64,000 nucleotides of DNA. Origin: Prorocentrum cordatum. Its lineage: Eukaryota > Sar > Dinophyceae > Prorocentrales > Prorocentraceae. Shown one piece after another: positions 1 through 9,839 of the stretch (its first letter is position 1; every line of letters starts with the position of its first letter). The notes beneath the pieces are model-generated. The model did no database searches. It was not told the origin of the DNA and was given only the letters and a program-made list of their open reading frames with translations. The position numbers and the translations under genes are program-made. The stretch is from positions 129,573-193,572 of the forward strand of contig CAUYUJ010001459.1 of assembly GCA_963575745.1 (NCBI GenBank), read 5' to 3'.

Positions 1-165
1 CAGGAGAGGGGAAGGAGGGGGAGGGGGAGGAGGGAGTGGAAGAGGAGGAAAGTGACGGGGGAGGGGGAGGAGGAAGAGGAAGAGGAGGAGGAGGAGGAGG
101 ATGAGGAGGAGGAGGAGAAGGAGGAGGAAGAGAGGAAGAAGGAGGAATGTGACAGGGGAGGAGGA
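1..165 (+). repeat. (GAG/GGGGA)n purine tract
   Basis: Imperfect purine-strand tract of GGA, GAG and GGGGA units running in from the window edge. It has no coding signal; open frames across such tracts are periodicity artefacts. Confidence 0.9.
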
Positions 166-569
166 GGACCACCGTAGACCCAAGATGCAGTAGCCGTGCT
201 GCAACACGCCCTCCTGCTTCACATCCCCCCTCTTGGGGTACGTGCTGCAGCATCCCTCCCTCTTGAAGGACCAATGCCCGATGGCCATGCCTCTCAGGCG
301 GTGTCTCTTGCGTTGCGAAGTAAGGGCTCCCTCGAGGGTGCGAAGTTATTCGCGCTTCGCGGTCTGGACGACATCAGAGTGAGGCGCGAAGTTATTCGCG
401 CTTCGCGTGTCGCGGTCTGAGCCTACGACGGTTTCCAGAGCGAAGGTAGACGCGCCTCGCATCCTTGGGGCTAGGCCATTGAGGGATTGCATCGCGGGCT
501 TCGCGGTCTGGGCGACGTCAGCGCGAGGCGCGAAGATGTTCGCGCTTCGCGCGGAGCCCGTAGAGTTTG

Positions 570-1495
570 GATCAGGGTTTCGTAGGGGGCCAGTGAGTTA
601 AGATCAGGTTTCGGAGGGGGACCCAGGGGCTAGGATAAGGTTTTCGAGCGGAGCCCACGGAATTCGGAGTAGGTTTTCGCGCGGAACCCCTGGAGTTGGG
701 ATCAGGTTTTCGTAGGGGACCAGTGAGTCAGGATAAGGTGTTCGTAGGGGGGCTAGGGGTTAGGGCAAGGTTGTCGCATTGAGCCCAAGGAACTCGGATC
801 CGGTTTTCGCTCGGAGCCCATGGAGTGTAGATACGGTTCTCGTAGTGGGGCCGGTGAGTTAGGAGAAGGTTTTCGCAGCGGGCCTTGGGCGTTAGGATAA
901 GGTTTTCGCGCAGAGCCCTGGGAATTCGGACTAAGTTTTCGAGCGGAGCCCAAGGAGTTTGGATCAGGTTTTGTAGGGGGCCAGTGAGTTAGGATAAGGT
1001 TTTCGCAGCGAGCCCTGGGCGTTAGGATAAGGCTTTCGCGCAGGGCTCAAGGAATTCAGAGTACGTTTTCGCGCGGAGCCCCTGGGGGTTGGGTCTGGAA
1101 TTCGTATTGGGGACTGTGAGTTAGGATAAGGTTTCCGTATCGGGCCCAGGTCGTTAGGATAAGGTTTTCGCTGGGCCCAAGGAGTTCTGAGTAGGTTTTC
1201 GCGCCAAGCCCTTGGACCTTGGTTAAGGGTAGGCAGGCCAGTGATTGAGGAGGCGTTTTTCTTACGGGAGTCCGGGGAATTAGGATATATCTTTCGCGCC
1301 TGGAATTCGGATTAGGGCTTCGCGCGGAGCCCGCGGAGCGTGGATCTGGTTTCCGCAGGGGGGGAGATGAGTTAGGCGAAGGTTTTCGTAGGGGGCCCCG
1401 GTAGTTAGGATAAGGCTTTCGCGCGGAGCCTAAGGAATTTGGGTAAGGTTTTCGCGCGGAGCCCTTGGAGACTGGATCTGGATGAGGTTTTCGTT
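570..1495 (+). repeat. MIN-E array, left half
   Basis: Degenerate tandem 33-bp monomers of the type GGATAAGGTTTTCGCGCGGA followed by GCCCAAGGAATTC. Two monomer classes alternate, one with TTTTCGTAGGGGGCC and one with TTTTCGCGCGGAGCC. This is the same family as the right half but on the opposite strand. No coding claim is made. Confidence 0.85.
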
Positions 1496-2640
1496 GGATC
1501 TGGTTTTCTCACTGGCCCCCCTACGAAAACCACATCCGAACTCCATGGGCTCCGCGCGAAAACCTAATCCGAATTCCTTGGGCTCCGCCCAAAAACCTTG
1601 TCCTGACTCCCGGGCCCCCCTACGAAAACCTTATCCTAACCCGCTGGCCGCCCTACGAAAATCATATCCGAACTCCAGGGCTCCGCGCGAAAACCTAATC
1701 CGCATTCCTTGGGCTCCGCCCGAAAACCTTAGCCTGACTCCCGGGCCCACTCCACGAACACCTTATCCTAACCCAATGGCCCCCCTACGAGAACCGTATC
1801 CGAACTCCATGGGCTCCGCGCGAAAACCTAGTCCGAATTCCTTGGGCTCCGCGCGAAAGCCTTATCCTAATTCCCGCCCTCCCCTACGAAAACCTTATCC
1901 TAACTCACAGCCCCCTTACGGAAAGCATATCCGAACTCCACGGACTCCGCGCGAAAACCTAATCTGAATGCCTTGGTCTCCGCCCGAATACCTTGCCCTA
2001 ACCCCTGGGCGCCAACCTTATCCTAGTCATATCCGAACTCTATGGGCTCCGCGCGAAAACCTAGTCCGAATTCCTTGGGCTCCCCCCGAAGACCTTATCC
2101 CAACTCCCGTGCCCGCCTTCGAAAGCCTTATCCTAACTCACTGGGCCCAATACGATAACGCGTATCCGAACTCCATGGGCTCCGCGCGAAATCCAAACCG
2201 GAATTCCTTGGGATCCGCCCGAAAACCTTATCCTAACTCTCGCCCCCGCCCGAGGAAAACCTTATCCTAGATTATTCCCCCTTGCGAAGAAGCTCATTCG
2301 AATTCCTTGGGCTTTGCGCAAAAACCTCATCATAATTTGTTGGACCCCCTGCGAAAACCTTGTCCTAACTCACTGGCCCCCATGCGAAAACCATATCCGA
2401 ACTCCATGGGCGCCGCTCGAAAACCTAATCCGAATTTCTTGGGCCCTGCGCGAAGATCTCTTCGGAATTCTTGGGGCCCTCTACCAACATTTTATCCTAA
2501 GCAACTGGGCGCCCTACGAAAACCATATCCAGACTCGTGGGGCTCCGCGCGAAACCTACTCCGAATGTGTTGATCTCCGCTCGAAAGCCTTCTCTTGATT
2601 TTACGAGAACCTTACCAGGAATCACTGGCTCCTTACGAAA
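1496..2640 (-). repeat. MIN-E array, right half (inverted), 132-bp higher-order repeat
   Basis: The same monomers now appear as reverse complements (TCCGAACTCCATGGGCTCCG then CGCGAAAACCTAA, 33 bp). The marker monomer TCCGAACTCC recurs at 1535, 1667, 1799, 1930, 2032, 2165, 2395 and 2528. Spacings of 131-133 bp define a four-monomer higher-order unit, with two irregular steps of 102 and 230. Because 33 and 132 are multiples of three, open frames run through the array without implying a gene. Confidence 0.88.
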
Positions 2641-2774
2641 AGCATTCCCAACTTCGAGGGCCGGCGTTCCTCCCTCATCGTCCTCTGTTTCCACGTCCAC
2701 CTCAGTCCTCATCCTCTGCATGCCTTGCGGGCCTCGGACTCTCCCATCGCCCCACGCCATTGTCTTGTCCCCCG

Positions 2775-2910
2775 GGGGGAAGCGCGAAAGGCTCGAAGTC
2801 ATTCGCGCTTCGCGCTTCGCGAGCCCCTCGTCTTGTCCTGGGGAGGGGGGCGCAAAAGCGCGAAGTTATTCGCGCTTCGCGCAGCGCGAAGCGCGAAGCT
2901 AGGAGCCCTT
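2775..2910. repeat. TIR-C subterminal hairpin block
   Basis: Overlapping palindromes built from GCGCGAAG and CTTCGCGC form potential hairpins directly inside the GGAGCCCTT terminus. The same block occurs at 54050-54200 and, in simpler form, at 340-552. Confidence 0.75.
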
Positions 2911-3059
2911 GCGAAGGCACTCGATTGCATCGTGCATTTCTCCCAGCGCGTTACCAGGGCTGCCGCAAGCAATGATAATGCAAGGCAGCGAGGTGTCCAG
3001 CGAGGTCCCAGCTCCCAGCTCCGAACAGGCGGCAGCACCACCCAACATGTGTTCGTTTT

Positions 3060-3292
3060 TGTTATTCCTTGTTTTGCCGATCGGCGCGGGTGCTCGCATC
3101 CCCCCCGTTGCTGTTTTTGGCGCCTGTTTCGAGCAGGTGGGCCCTCCCCCATAATGGACGGACGCACTGCTGCGACCAGTCGCACTCAGCAGAGGTCTGG
3201 AGCCGGGCCCCCGCCCTCCCCCCTTTCCGCCCAATCCAATGTCGAAACGCCGAACATAACAACGCTCACCGTGGTTGTTGCATCATGTTGCA
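3060..3292 (+). mobile_element. TIR-L element, internal copy without clear ends
   Basis: Collinear with 23225-23445. Both contain GTTTTGCCGATCGGCGCGGG, TTTTGGCGCCTGTTTCGAGC, a G/C-rich middle and a CCGCCCAATGTCGAA-type 3' part. The long inverted ends of the 23.2-kb copy are not recognisable here, so this copy looks truncated or eroded. Confidence 0.7.
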
Positions 3293-3390
3293 CGCTGGTC
3301 ATGCACGTCGCGGAAGGACAACGCGAGAGCCCCAGGTTCAAAAGGAAGCGAGATCCGTCCGTACAGCTGCTGCGTATGGTGCTGTTGCTT

Positions 3391-3443
3391 GGTGTGTGTG
3401 TGTGTGTGCGCGTGTGCGCGCATGTGTTTGTGTGTGTGTGTGT
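3391..3443 (+). repeat. (TG)n microsatellite
   Basis: About 50 bp of TG repeats interrupted by GCGCGTGTGCGCGCATG, a potential Z-DNA former. Confidence 0.9.
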
Positions 3444-3445
3444 CT

Positions 3446-3940
3446 GAAGATGAGGGAAGCCTCAAGTGAGGGCCACAGCTGGAAGACAACGGGGGCTTGC
3501 GCCGCCCTGAAGGTGTTTGAAGTCGAACGTGCGTGGCGCTGCCCCGCGAACCCAACCTGCTTAGAAAGGAAGCGCACTCCATCTTTGGATGGGGAGGCGG
3601 AGGTAGTAGCTACAAGCTGATGCGACGAATGTGCGCGGCCCGAAGGCGAGACCCCTAGTTTAAGCACGGCTTGTGTTTCATGTTCGTGTTCGTTGCAAGC
3701 GTTGATGGCGAGTACCTTCGGCGCTGAGGCGAGAGTTCATTTGACAACGACCTGTGCCCTTTTTTGCGTGTATTTCATGTAACCGTAAAAGGTCACGAAC
3801 GAGAGGAAGAGAGTGAGAGAGACTGGGAGCATGGGGTGGGGGACGGCACGGGGATGGATGGAGGGAGGCAGGGAGAACGACACGGAACAGCGGGAGCAGT
3901 CAGGATATACGATGAGGTCGAGCAGCAACGGCAGCAGTTG
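3446..3940. other. No supported gene; eroded MOD-F fragment
   Basis: Non-repetitive sequence. The stretch at about 3610-3660 (CGACGAATGTGCGCGGC then GAAGGCGAGA) resembles one MOD-F monomer. Nothing else is recognised. Confidence 0.4.
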
Positions 3941-3943
3941 CGG

Positions 3944-3971
3944 TAGCAGCAGCAGCAGCAGCAGCAGCAGT
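3944..3971 (+). repeat. (AGC)n microsatellite
   Basis: About nine AGC units, preceded by looser AGC-rich sequence. No credible reading frame around it. Confidence 0.9.
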
Positions 3972-4850
3972 AGCGGCACACACAGACGCAGCATTGGCAC
4001 TAGTAGGGTTTGCCGGCATCGTGATTGTAGCAGCGCATCCGTGTCACTCAAATTTCGGGAGCAGCCGAGTTCGGATACGTTGGTACACTGATTAGTGCTA
4101 GTAGTGATGGCTGTAGCGGCAGCGGCAGTTGTGGTGATAGTTGCGGGATGAGTGCTAGTATTCGTAGTAGGTGTAGTCGTAGAAGCATTCGCCGCAGTAT
4201 TTAGGATTGGTCGTACTGTGTACCCTGTCTACTCGACGTTGCGGCGCGGAGAGAAGGAATCATATTAGAAGGGAGACAATGCCAAGGAGGATGGGAGGGA
4301 GAGAAGGTCTATGAGGGACGGGTTTCATATCGGATGTGTTGGTCCGTCTTTTCAATTCCCTCAGCATCCCCCCTCAGTCTTCTCTCCTCAACTCCCGTTC
4401 CCCTATTGGTTTTCAGTGTACCAGTGGACAAGGCATCTTCAGCGGGCAGGCATGCACTCGACAAGTGACGGAGGACCCAGACATGATTGCATCCGAAGCG
4501 CTTGTGAGCTACGATGATCTCCTCTAGCTCATGCCCAACGGGGAGAAGGCTGGTCAGGAGGAACTGCTCCTTCCTCTCCCTCTCCCGTTTACCTCTCCTC
4601 CCCCCCATGCCCCTGCTGTGTGGCCGCAAGGGGGGGGGGGCGCTTTGGTCGCGCGGGGGGTGGGCGGGGCCGCGCAGGGGGGGGGGGCTCTTATCCCGTT
4701 TTCCTCCCCTCCTTTACGTCCCTGCCCCTGCCGGGTGGCCGCGAGGGGGTGGCGCTTTGGTCGCGCGACGGCCTTGGGCTTCGTCCTATTTCGCCGCGGC
4801 CGCCGTCGGCGCTTCGCGCCCGCGCGATCCTCAGCATCGTCTAGCCCGTC
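3972..4850. other. Unassigned interval with a short direct duplication
   Basis: No recognisable gene. A segment of about 45 bp (TGGCCGC, G run, GCGCTTTGGTCGCGCG) is present at about 4618-4655 and again at about 4735-4770. The first copy has long G runs that suggest slippage. Confidence 0.45.
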
Positions 4851-4854
4851 CCCC

Positions 4855-4940
4855 TCTTCCTCCTCCTCCTCCTCCTCCTCATCCTCCTCCTCCTCCTCCT
4901 CCTCCTCCCCCTCCTCTGTCTCCTCCTCCTCCTCCTCCAT
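4855..4940 (+). repeat. (CTC)n tract
   Basis: Nearly pure CTC/TCC units. It is followed within about 25 bp by a MOD-F module, the same neighbour relation as at 11.6 kb. Confidence 0.92.
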
Positions 4941-4961
4941 TATTTTTCTTATAGATAACTT

Positions 4962-5340
4962 CTCCCTGTCGCACCCAGAGGCCAGTTTTAGGGCGGGCCG
5001 GGCATTTCGCTTGAGACTTCCTCACCACTTAGGACTGTGAAGGTTCAACTTGGCAACAGCTTTACAGATGCAGGGCGGGTCGTTTTCAACATGTGGCTCT
5101 CGCCTTAGCGTGGCGCGCATTCGCTTTAAACATTTCCAGAGCTTCAAGGATTGAGAGCGGGTCGTTTTCAAACTGTGGCTCTCGCCGTCGCGCGGCGCAC
5201 ATCCTTTTTAACCATTTGCAAGAGTTTCACGGATTGAGGGCGGGCCGTTTTCAACATGTGGTTCTCGCCTTAGCGCCGCGCGCATTCGTTTTAAAACTTT
5301 GCAAGAGTTTCACGAATTGAGGGTGGTTCCTTTTCAACAT
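4962..5340 (-). repeat. MOD-F module, copy 1 (reverse orientation)
   Basis: Reverse-oriented relative of 11090-11610. It begins with the boundary sequence GTCGCACCCAGAGGC and GGGCGGGCCGGGC, then GAGACTTCCTCACC. Four tandem monomers of about 80 bp follow, each with AACATGTGGCTCTCGCCTTA and GCGCGCATTCG. It is sandwiched between two CTC tracts. Confidence 0.85.
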
Positions 5341-5344
5341 GTGG

Positions 5345-5455
5345 CTCTCCTCCTCCTGCTCCTGCTCCTCCTCCTTGTCCTCCTCCTCCTCCTCCTCCTC
5401 GTCCTCCTCCTCCTCCTCCTCCTCCTCCTCCTCCTCCTCCTCCTCCTCCTCCCTC
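5345..5455 (+). repeat. (CTC)n tract
   Basis: Long CTC tract directly abutting MOD-F copy 1. Confidence 0.93.
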
Positions 5456-5635
5456 TGAGGGATCGGTCAAACGATGCTTAGACCCGGCTCGCCCGAGTTC
5501 GCCTCGAACTCCGTCGTGCCCCCCCGCAGGGGAACGGCCGCGAGCGCAGACGCCGGACGCGCACCGACCCGATGCACTGGGACGACGGCGTGGTCCAGCC
5601 TGGGGGGGGGGGGCTGGCGCCGCCCGAGACAGGGG

Positions 5636-6032
5636 GGGGGGAGGAGGAGGGGGAGGAGGAGGAGGAGGAGGAGGAGGAGGAGGAGGAGGAGGAGGAGGAG
5701 GAGGACGAAGGGGATGAGGAGGAGGAGGAACTTCGAAGGAGCTTCGGCGACGACGATGTCGAGTTTCGCCTATTGGCTGCGCCAGTTCGGGGCACGGGAA
5801 CTGGACGACCCTTAGAGTGGCATTGGCTTGTCTTTATACAGCATTTGATTCCATACACCGGGTTCTGACACTAGAATAACAAGCCTTTGACATTCTCTCG
5901 ATCAGATGAGGAGAAGGAGGAGATGGAGGAGGAGGAGGAGGAGGCTGAGGAGGAGGAGGAGGAGGAGGAGGAGGAGGAGGAGGAGGAGGAGGAGGAGGAG
6001 AAGGAGGAGGAGGAGGAGGAGGAGGAGGAGGG
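5636..6032 (+). repeat. Two (GAG)n tracts
   Basis: GAG arrays at about 5636-5738 and 5908-6032 separated by about 170 bp of mixed sequence. Open frames here give poly-E, poly-S or poly-P products that differ only by frame, the mark of non-coding microsatellite. Confidence 0.92.
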
Positions 6033-6048
6033 GGGCGCACGACACGTT

Positions 6049-6190
6049 GTAACTATAACATACACTTTCCGCCGTCGGGGACGCCTGTCCCACGGCGTCT
6101 GGAAAGCTCGTATCGCGACGTGCCACAGTAGGGGCATAAATTTTCCAGCCGCTCTGGGGAAGGCACCTCCCCGAGATCTGGCGGTGTCGA
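6049..6190. mobile_element. PAL-H element, eroded copy
   Basis: Shares ACTTTCCGCCGTCGGGG, a central GGGGCATAAATTTTCCAGCC and a GGCACCTCCCCG segment with the intact foldback at 36749-36912. The arms here are clearly diverged. Confidence 0.6.
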
Positions 6191-6475
6191 CAAGGGGGTG
6201 GCGCGAGGGGGCTGGCCGCATGAGAAGGCAGCGGGGCCTCTAACAAGGCAGGGGGCTTCGCAGAAGCCCGCTCGTCTCTGAAGGGGCCTTTTTCCGGACC
6301 CTCCAGGGCAGGCCCCTGCCCTCTGTGAGTGCCCTCCGCGTCTTGAGAAGGCCGCCCTCCTCGCACCGCCCCCTCGTGAGCGCCGCCAGCGGGTCTGCCC
6401 TCCCTGGCCCGCGCTCGCGGCACTCTTCAGGCGGGGCTGCCCTCTCGACGCTCTTGACGTGAGCATCACCGCCAG
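6191..6475. other. GC-rich interval, no gene seen
   Basis: Short non-repetitive GC-rich sequence between PAL-H and the next CTC tract. No domain or splice pair recognised. Confidence 0.35.
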
Positions 6476-6477
6476 AC

Positions 6478-7027
6478 TACTCCTCCTCCTCCTCCTCCTC
6501 CTCCTCCTCCTCCTCCTCCTCCTCCTCCTCCTCCTCCCCTTCGTCCTCCTCCCCGTCGGAGGCCGGCAACGGCTCCTTCCTCCCTCCGCCCTCACGGCTT
6601 GCTCGGTCTGGTTCGGCTGGGAGCTGTTGTGGCTCGAACCCATCGCCTCCTCCGAGCGTGCGACCGTCCGCCTTTTCGCCTGCGCGCCAGTCGCTTCGCT
6701 GCGCAGCCGTCCACAGCAGAAACTCGCAGTGCCCTCGGGGAGGGGTGGGGGCGGGGGGCGCTGCGGCTGCCGCCCTCGCCCGTGTCGATCTCCCTGGGTT
6801 CGGCCTCCGGGAGGCCACGATGCGCCCGCCACCACGCTGCCTTCCCCCCACCTCCTCCTCCTCCTCCTGCCTGCTTCCATCCTCCTCCTCCTCCTCCTCC
6901 TCTGCCTGCTTCCACTCCTCCTCCTCCTCCTCCTCCTCCTCCTCCTCCTCCTCCTGCCTGCTTCCACTCCTCCTCCTCCTCCTCCTCCTCCTCCTCCTCC
7001 TCCTCCTCCTCCTCCTCCTCCTCCTCC
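6478..7027 (+). repeat. CTC-tract cluster
   Basis: CTC tracts at about 6478-6537 and 6850-7027. The second is punctuated by the 16-bp spacer CTGCCTGCTTCCACTC, repeated three times, so it is a compound repeat. The 310 bp between the tracts is non-repetitive with no recognised gene. Confidence 0.85.
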
Positions 7028-7575
7028 CCAGGCCACATCTCGGACTGGCTTCCGGCGGGGTGCTGCTGCGGCGCAGGGGCCCCCTGTTTCTGCGGCGGGC
7101 ATTCGCAGCCGTCGTGCGCTCAGTCCGTGAGGAGGTGCGCCTCCTTGTCCACGGCGTCGAAGCAATGCCTGCAAGTCGGCGACGGCGTGCGAACCCGACC
7201 CTCGCAGATCCACCATCCAGGCCTCGATGGGCGGCGGTGCTGTGGGGTTCGAAGAGTCATCGAAGACGTGGCGACATCCGAACCTTGCCCCCGCCTCCCA
7301 CCAATTCAGGAGAATCGATGGTTGGAGTGGAAAGCGGTTCGGATGTCGCCACCCAGTAATGGTAGTGCTTGCCGTGGCGGGCGCAACCTGAGCCGAGGCT
7401 CGTGCTCCCGTGGGCCTGGCGGCAAGTGGGTTAGCGCTTCGTACGCGTCGCTGTCGCCCTCGTCGTCGGAACTTCGAGAAATGATGCGTCGCCGACTGCG
7501 CAACGGGGCAGCTTTCCGTCCCCCTCCCGCGATCGATCCGCGCCTGGCGAAGCTCAGGCCCGGAGCACGCGTATT
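7028..7575. other. Unassigned GC-rich interval
   Basis: Open frames exist on both strands but none shows a recognisable domain. The minus strand near 7060-7220 has scattered cysteines that only weakly recall a LINE C-terminus, too weak to claim. Confidence 0.3.
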
Positions 7576-7753
7576 CTGGGTCTCTTCATGAGCGTGGGGG
7601 GGTACCCCTCCGACGGGGGTCAACCTCGCCTCGTCGACGCTCCGCGGCGAGGGGGTCGGAGCGCCTTCGGCGCGCTGTGGCTGCCCGCAACGGGGGTCGA
7701 TGTGAGGCTGTCGGCGGGGGTGGCGCCCCCCCGACGCTCATTAAGAAGCTCGG
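7576..7753 (+). mobile_element. TIR-K element, copy 1
   Basis: The outer end is CTGGGTCTCTTCATGAGCGT then a G run. The inner end is a C run then GACGCTCATTAAGAAGC, its inverse. The GC-rich middle contains a GACGGGGGTC repeat. No coding capacity, MITE-like. Confidence 0.75.
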
Positions 7754-7910
7754 AGAATTCAGTCGTGCTGCGCACGAAGGCACAGCGCTGACAAGGCGCA
7801 GACGCAACACTCGGCCATCACTCGGTTTGGGCTGATGTACTCGAACTTCTCCGCTGGCGGTTTCGTGGCCGAACGCGAGACGATATTGGTGCGATGATCG
7901 GTGAAGCGTT

Positions 7911-8117
7911 TGTTTTCCACGCCCACCACCATAAGTTGGAGGGGGGAAGGAGGCGGAAGATGAGGAGGAGGAGGACGAGGAGGAGGAGGAGGAGGAGGAG
8001 GATGGGGAGGAGGAGGAGGAGGAGGAGGAGATGGAGGAGGAGGAGGAGCAGGAGGAGAAGGAGGAGGAGGAGGACTCCCTCCCGCTCCTACTTTTGGTGG
8101 TGGTGGTGGAAGACAAG
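7911..8117 (+). mobile_element. TIR-S microsatellite-bearing element, copy 1
   Basis: Left end TTTTCCACGCCCACCACCAT then AAGTTGGAGGGGGG. The right end, read as its complement, is CTTGTCTTCCACCACCACCA then CCAAAAGTAGGAGC. Between them is a GAG array of about 130 bp. The same architecture occurs at 43349-43523, so the microsatellite is an internal part of the element. Confidence 0.7.
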
Positions 8118-8235
8118 CCCACCTGTTTGTTGGGACGGAGCCACTCGCGCTCGGTTGGCCGACCGACCGCGACCGGTGCCGCGTGCGCCATGGCGCGCGA
8201 TCGGCGGAGCGCGACTGCACCCGTGGCCTGCCCGC

Positions 8236-8445
8236 GGTCTTCTTCTCCTCCTCCTCCTCCTCCTCCTCCTCCTCCTCATGCTCTTTTTCCTCCTCCTCCT
8301 CCTCCACCTCCTCCTCCTCATGCTCTTTTTCCTCTTCATCCTATTTTTCCTCCTTCCCCTCCTCCTCCTTCTCCTCCACCTCCTCCTCCACCACCTCCTC
8401 CTCCTCCACCTCCTCCTCCTCCTCCTCCTCCTCCTCCTCCTCCAT
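8236..8445 (+). repeat. Compound CTC tract
   Basis: CTC/TCC units with CATGCTCTTTTTCC interruptions repeated twice. Lies in the loop of giant palindrome 1. Confidence 0.9.
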
Positions 8446-8857
8446 GGTGCTTCACCGCGTGTCTTGGTTGTCTTGTGCGGGCGCCCGGCAGTGGAATCAT
8501 CTCGGAGATGTAGGCGCTCCCATTCGGCTCCCATACGAGCTGCAGGCTCAGGGGAGGAACAGGTGCCAATACCTCCTCTTATCCTTCCGTCGTCGCCACG
8601 GCTGGATGCGCCTCGACGTCTTGGTCGGAGCGCACCCTGGGAGGGGTCTCTGGAGTAGCGGCATCGGTACCTCTCTGTTCTCTCACAGGCGCTCGGAACC
8701 CGTTCCCGCGACAGCTGCAGGTACTGCGCGCGCGACGCCTCGGGCATCCCTGTGGCTGCTCTTCGACACGGAATATCTTCGGGGCCCGACGAGTGGAAGC
8801 AGCTACGATGGAGGGCAGCTGCTGGCGGCGCGCGTGTGAGGGCGTGGGCGTTGTCGG
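8446..8857. other. Unassigned loop sequence of palindrome 1
   Basis: About 400 bp of non-repetitive sequence with open frames in several phases and no recognisable domain. Confidence 0.35.
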
Positions 8858-8859
8858 GG

Positions 8860-9078
8860 GAGGAGGAGGAGGAGGAGGAGGAGGAGGAGGAGGGGAGGAG
8901 GGAGGAGGAGGAGGAGGGGGAGGAGGACGAGGAGGAGGAGGAGGAGGAGGAGGAGGAGGAGGAGAGGAGGAGGAGGACGAAGGAGGAGGAGGAGGAGGAG
9001 GAGGGAGGAGGGAGGGAGGGAGGGAGGGAGGGAGGGAGGGGAGGGAGGGGGGGGAGGGAGGGGGGGAGGAGGGGGGGA
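8860..9078 (+). repeat. GAG / GGGA tract
   Basis: GAG units changing into GGGAGGGAGG units. Purine-only strand of about 220 bp. Confidence 0.93.
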
Positions 9079-9493
9079 CCACTTCGGCCCGAGGGTGCTG
9101 CGGCACGGAGGACGCACGCGGCGGCAGGCGTCCTCGGCGGGCTCGGCGGGCTGGGCGTCGCGCCGCCGCCCTCGCGGCCCCCTCGCGCGACGCCCCTTCG
9201 AGCTCCGGGTGCCTCGAATCACTAAGTCGGCCTCGTCCTCCTCCTCCTCCTCCTCCTCCTCCTCCTCCTCGTCCTCCTCCTCCTCATCCTCCGCCTCCTT
9301 CCCCCCTCCAACTTATGGTGGTGGGCGTGGAAAACAAACGCTTCACCGATCATCGCACCAATATCGTCTCGCGTTCGGCCACGAAACTGCCAGCGGAGAG
9401 GTTCGAGTACATCAGCCCAAACCGAGTGATGGCCGAGTGTTGCGTCTGCGCCTTGTCAGCGCTGTGCCTTCGTGCGCAGCACGACTGAATGCT

Positions 9494-9668
9494 CCGAGCT
9501 TCTTCATGAGCGTCGGGGGGGCGCCACCCCCGCCGACAGCCCCACATCGACCCCCGTCGCGGGCAGCCACGGCGCGCCGAAGGCGCTCCGACCCCCGTCG
9601 CGGCGCGACGACGAGGCGAGGTTGACCCCCGTCGTGGGGGCCCCCCCCACGCTTCTTAAGAAACCCAG
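9494..9668 (-). mobile_element. TIR-K element, copy 2 (inverted)
   Basis: Reverse-complement partner of 7576-7753 in the right arm of palindrome 1. Inner end CCGAGCTTCTTCATGAGCGT, outer end GCTTCTTAAGAAACCCAG. Confidence 0.75.
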
Positions 9669-9839
9669 AGTATGCGTGTCCGGCTTGTCCTGCTGCTGCC
9701 CCATCCGTTCCAGGGTAAATTTCGTGCGCCCAGAGCTCTGCAGGAGAATGGAAGCGATGGCGCAAACACGCACAACAGAGAGTAGAAGCGATGGCAGCAG
9801 ACGAGTGCAGAGGTCAACGCGGATGTCTTGGGTCGGCGC

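Larger units (their letters stand above)
321..2910. mobile_element. 2.6-kb palindromic element with TIR-C ends
   Basis: The left end reads AAGGGCTCC (322-330) and the right end is its exact inverse, GGAGCCCTT (2902-2910). The direct repeat GCGAAG lies just outside at 315-320 and 2911-2916, a candidate target duplication. Just inside both ends are hairpin motifs of the type CGAAGTTATTCGCGCTTCGCG (about 341-411, 531-552 and 2783-2900). The middle is the MIN-E array, which points one way until about 1495 and the other way afterwards. A compact 172-bp relative at 54039-54210 has the same ends without MIN-E. That the 2.6-kb unit moved as one piece is inference. Two solo TIR-C copies flanking an older array is the alternative. 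Confidence 0.6.
7576..9668. repeat. Giant palindrome 1
   Basis: Sequence 7576-7940 is repeated as its reverse complement at about 9300-9668. Each arm is, from outside in, a TIR-K element, about 150 unique bp (including CTTGTCAGCGCTGTGCCTTC on one strand) and the TIR-S end CACCATAAGTTGGAGG. By eye the arms are nearly identical, differing by a few substitutions and small indels. The loop of about 1.3 kb holds CTC and GAG tracts and unassigned sequence. Confidence 0.85.

Noticed and set aside
1482-1967. 161-codon frame with RKPYPNS repeats
   Set aside because: It is the 33-bp MIN-E monomer translated. Equivalent frames occur in the inverted half on the other strand.
5572-5868. Long open frames coding poly-Glu, poly-Ser, poly-Pro and poly-Arg across GAG/CTC tracts throughout the window
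   Set aside because: All phases and both strands are open because a pure triplet repeat contains no stop. Product depends only on frame, with no conserved flanking protein.
6615-6650. tRNA T-arm-like GGGTTCGAGCC on the minus strand
   Set aside because: Only three T-stem pairs form, and no matching acceptor stem is found about 72 nt away.
7060-7216. Possible LINE C-terminal zinc motif on the minus strand
   Set aside because: Cysteine spacing is irregular and no RT or RNase H lies upstream.
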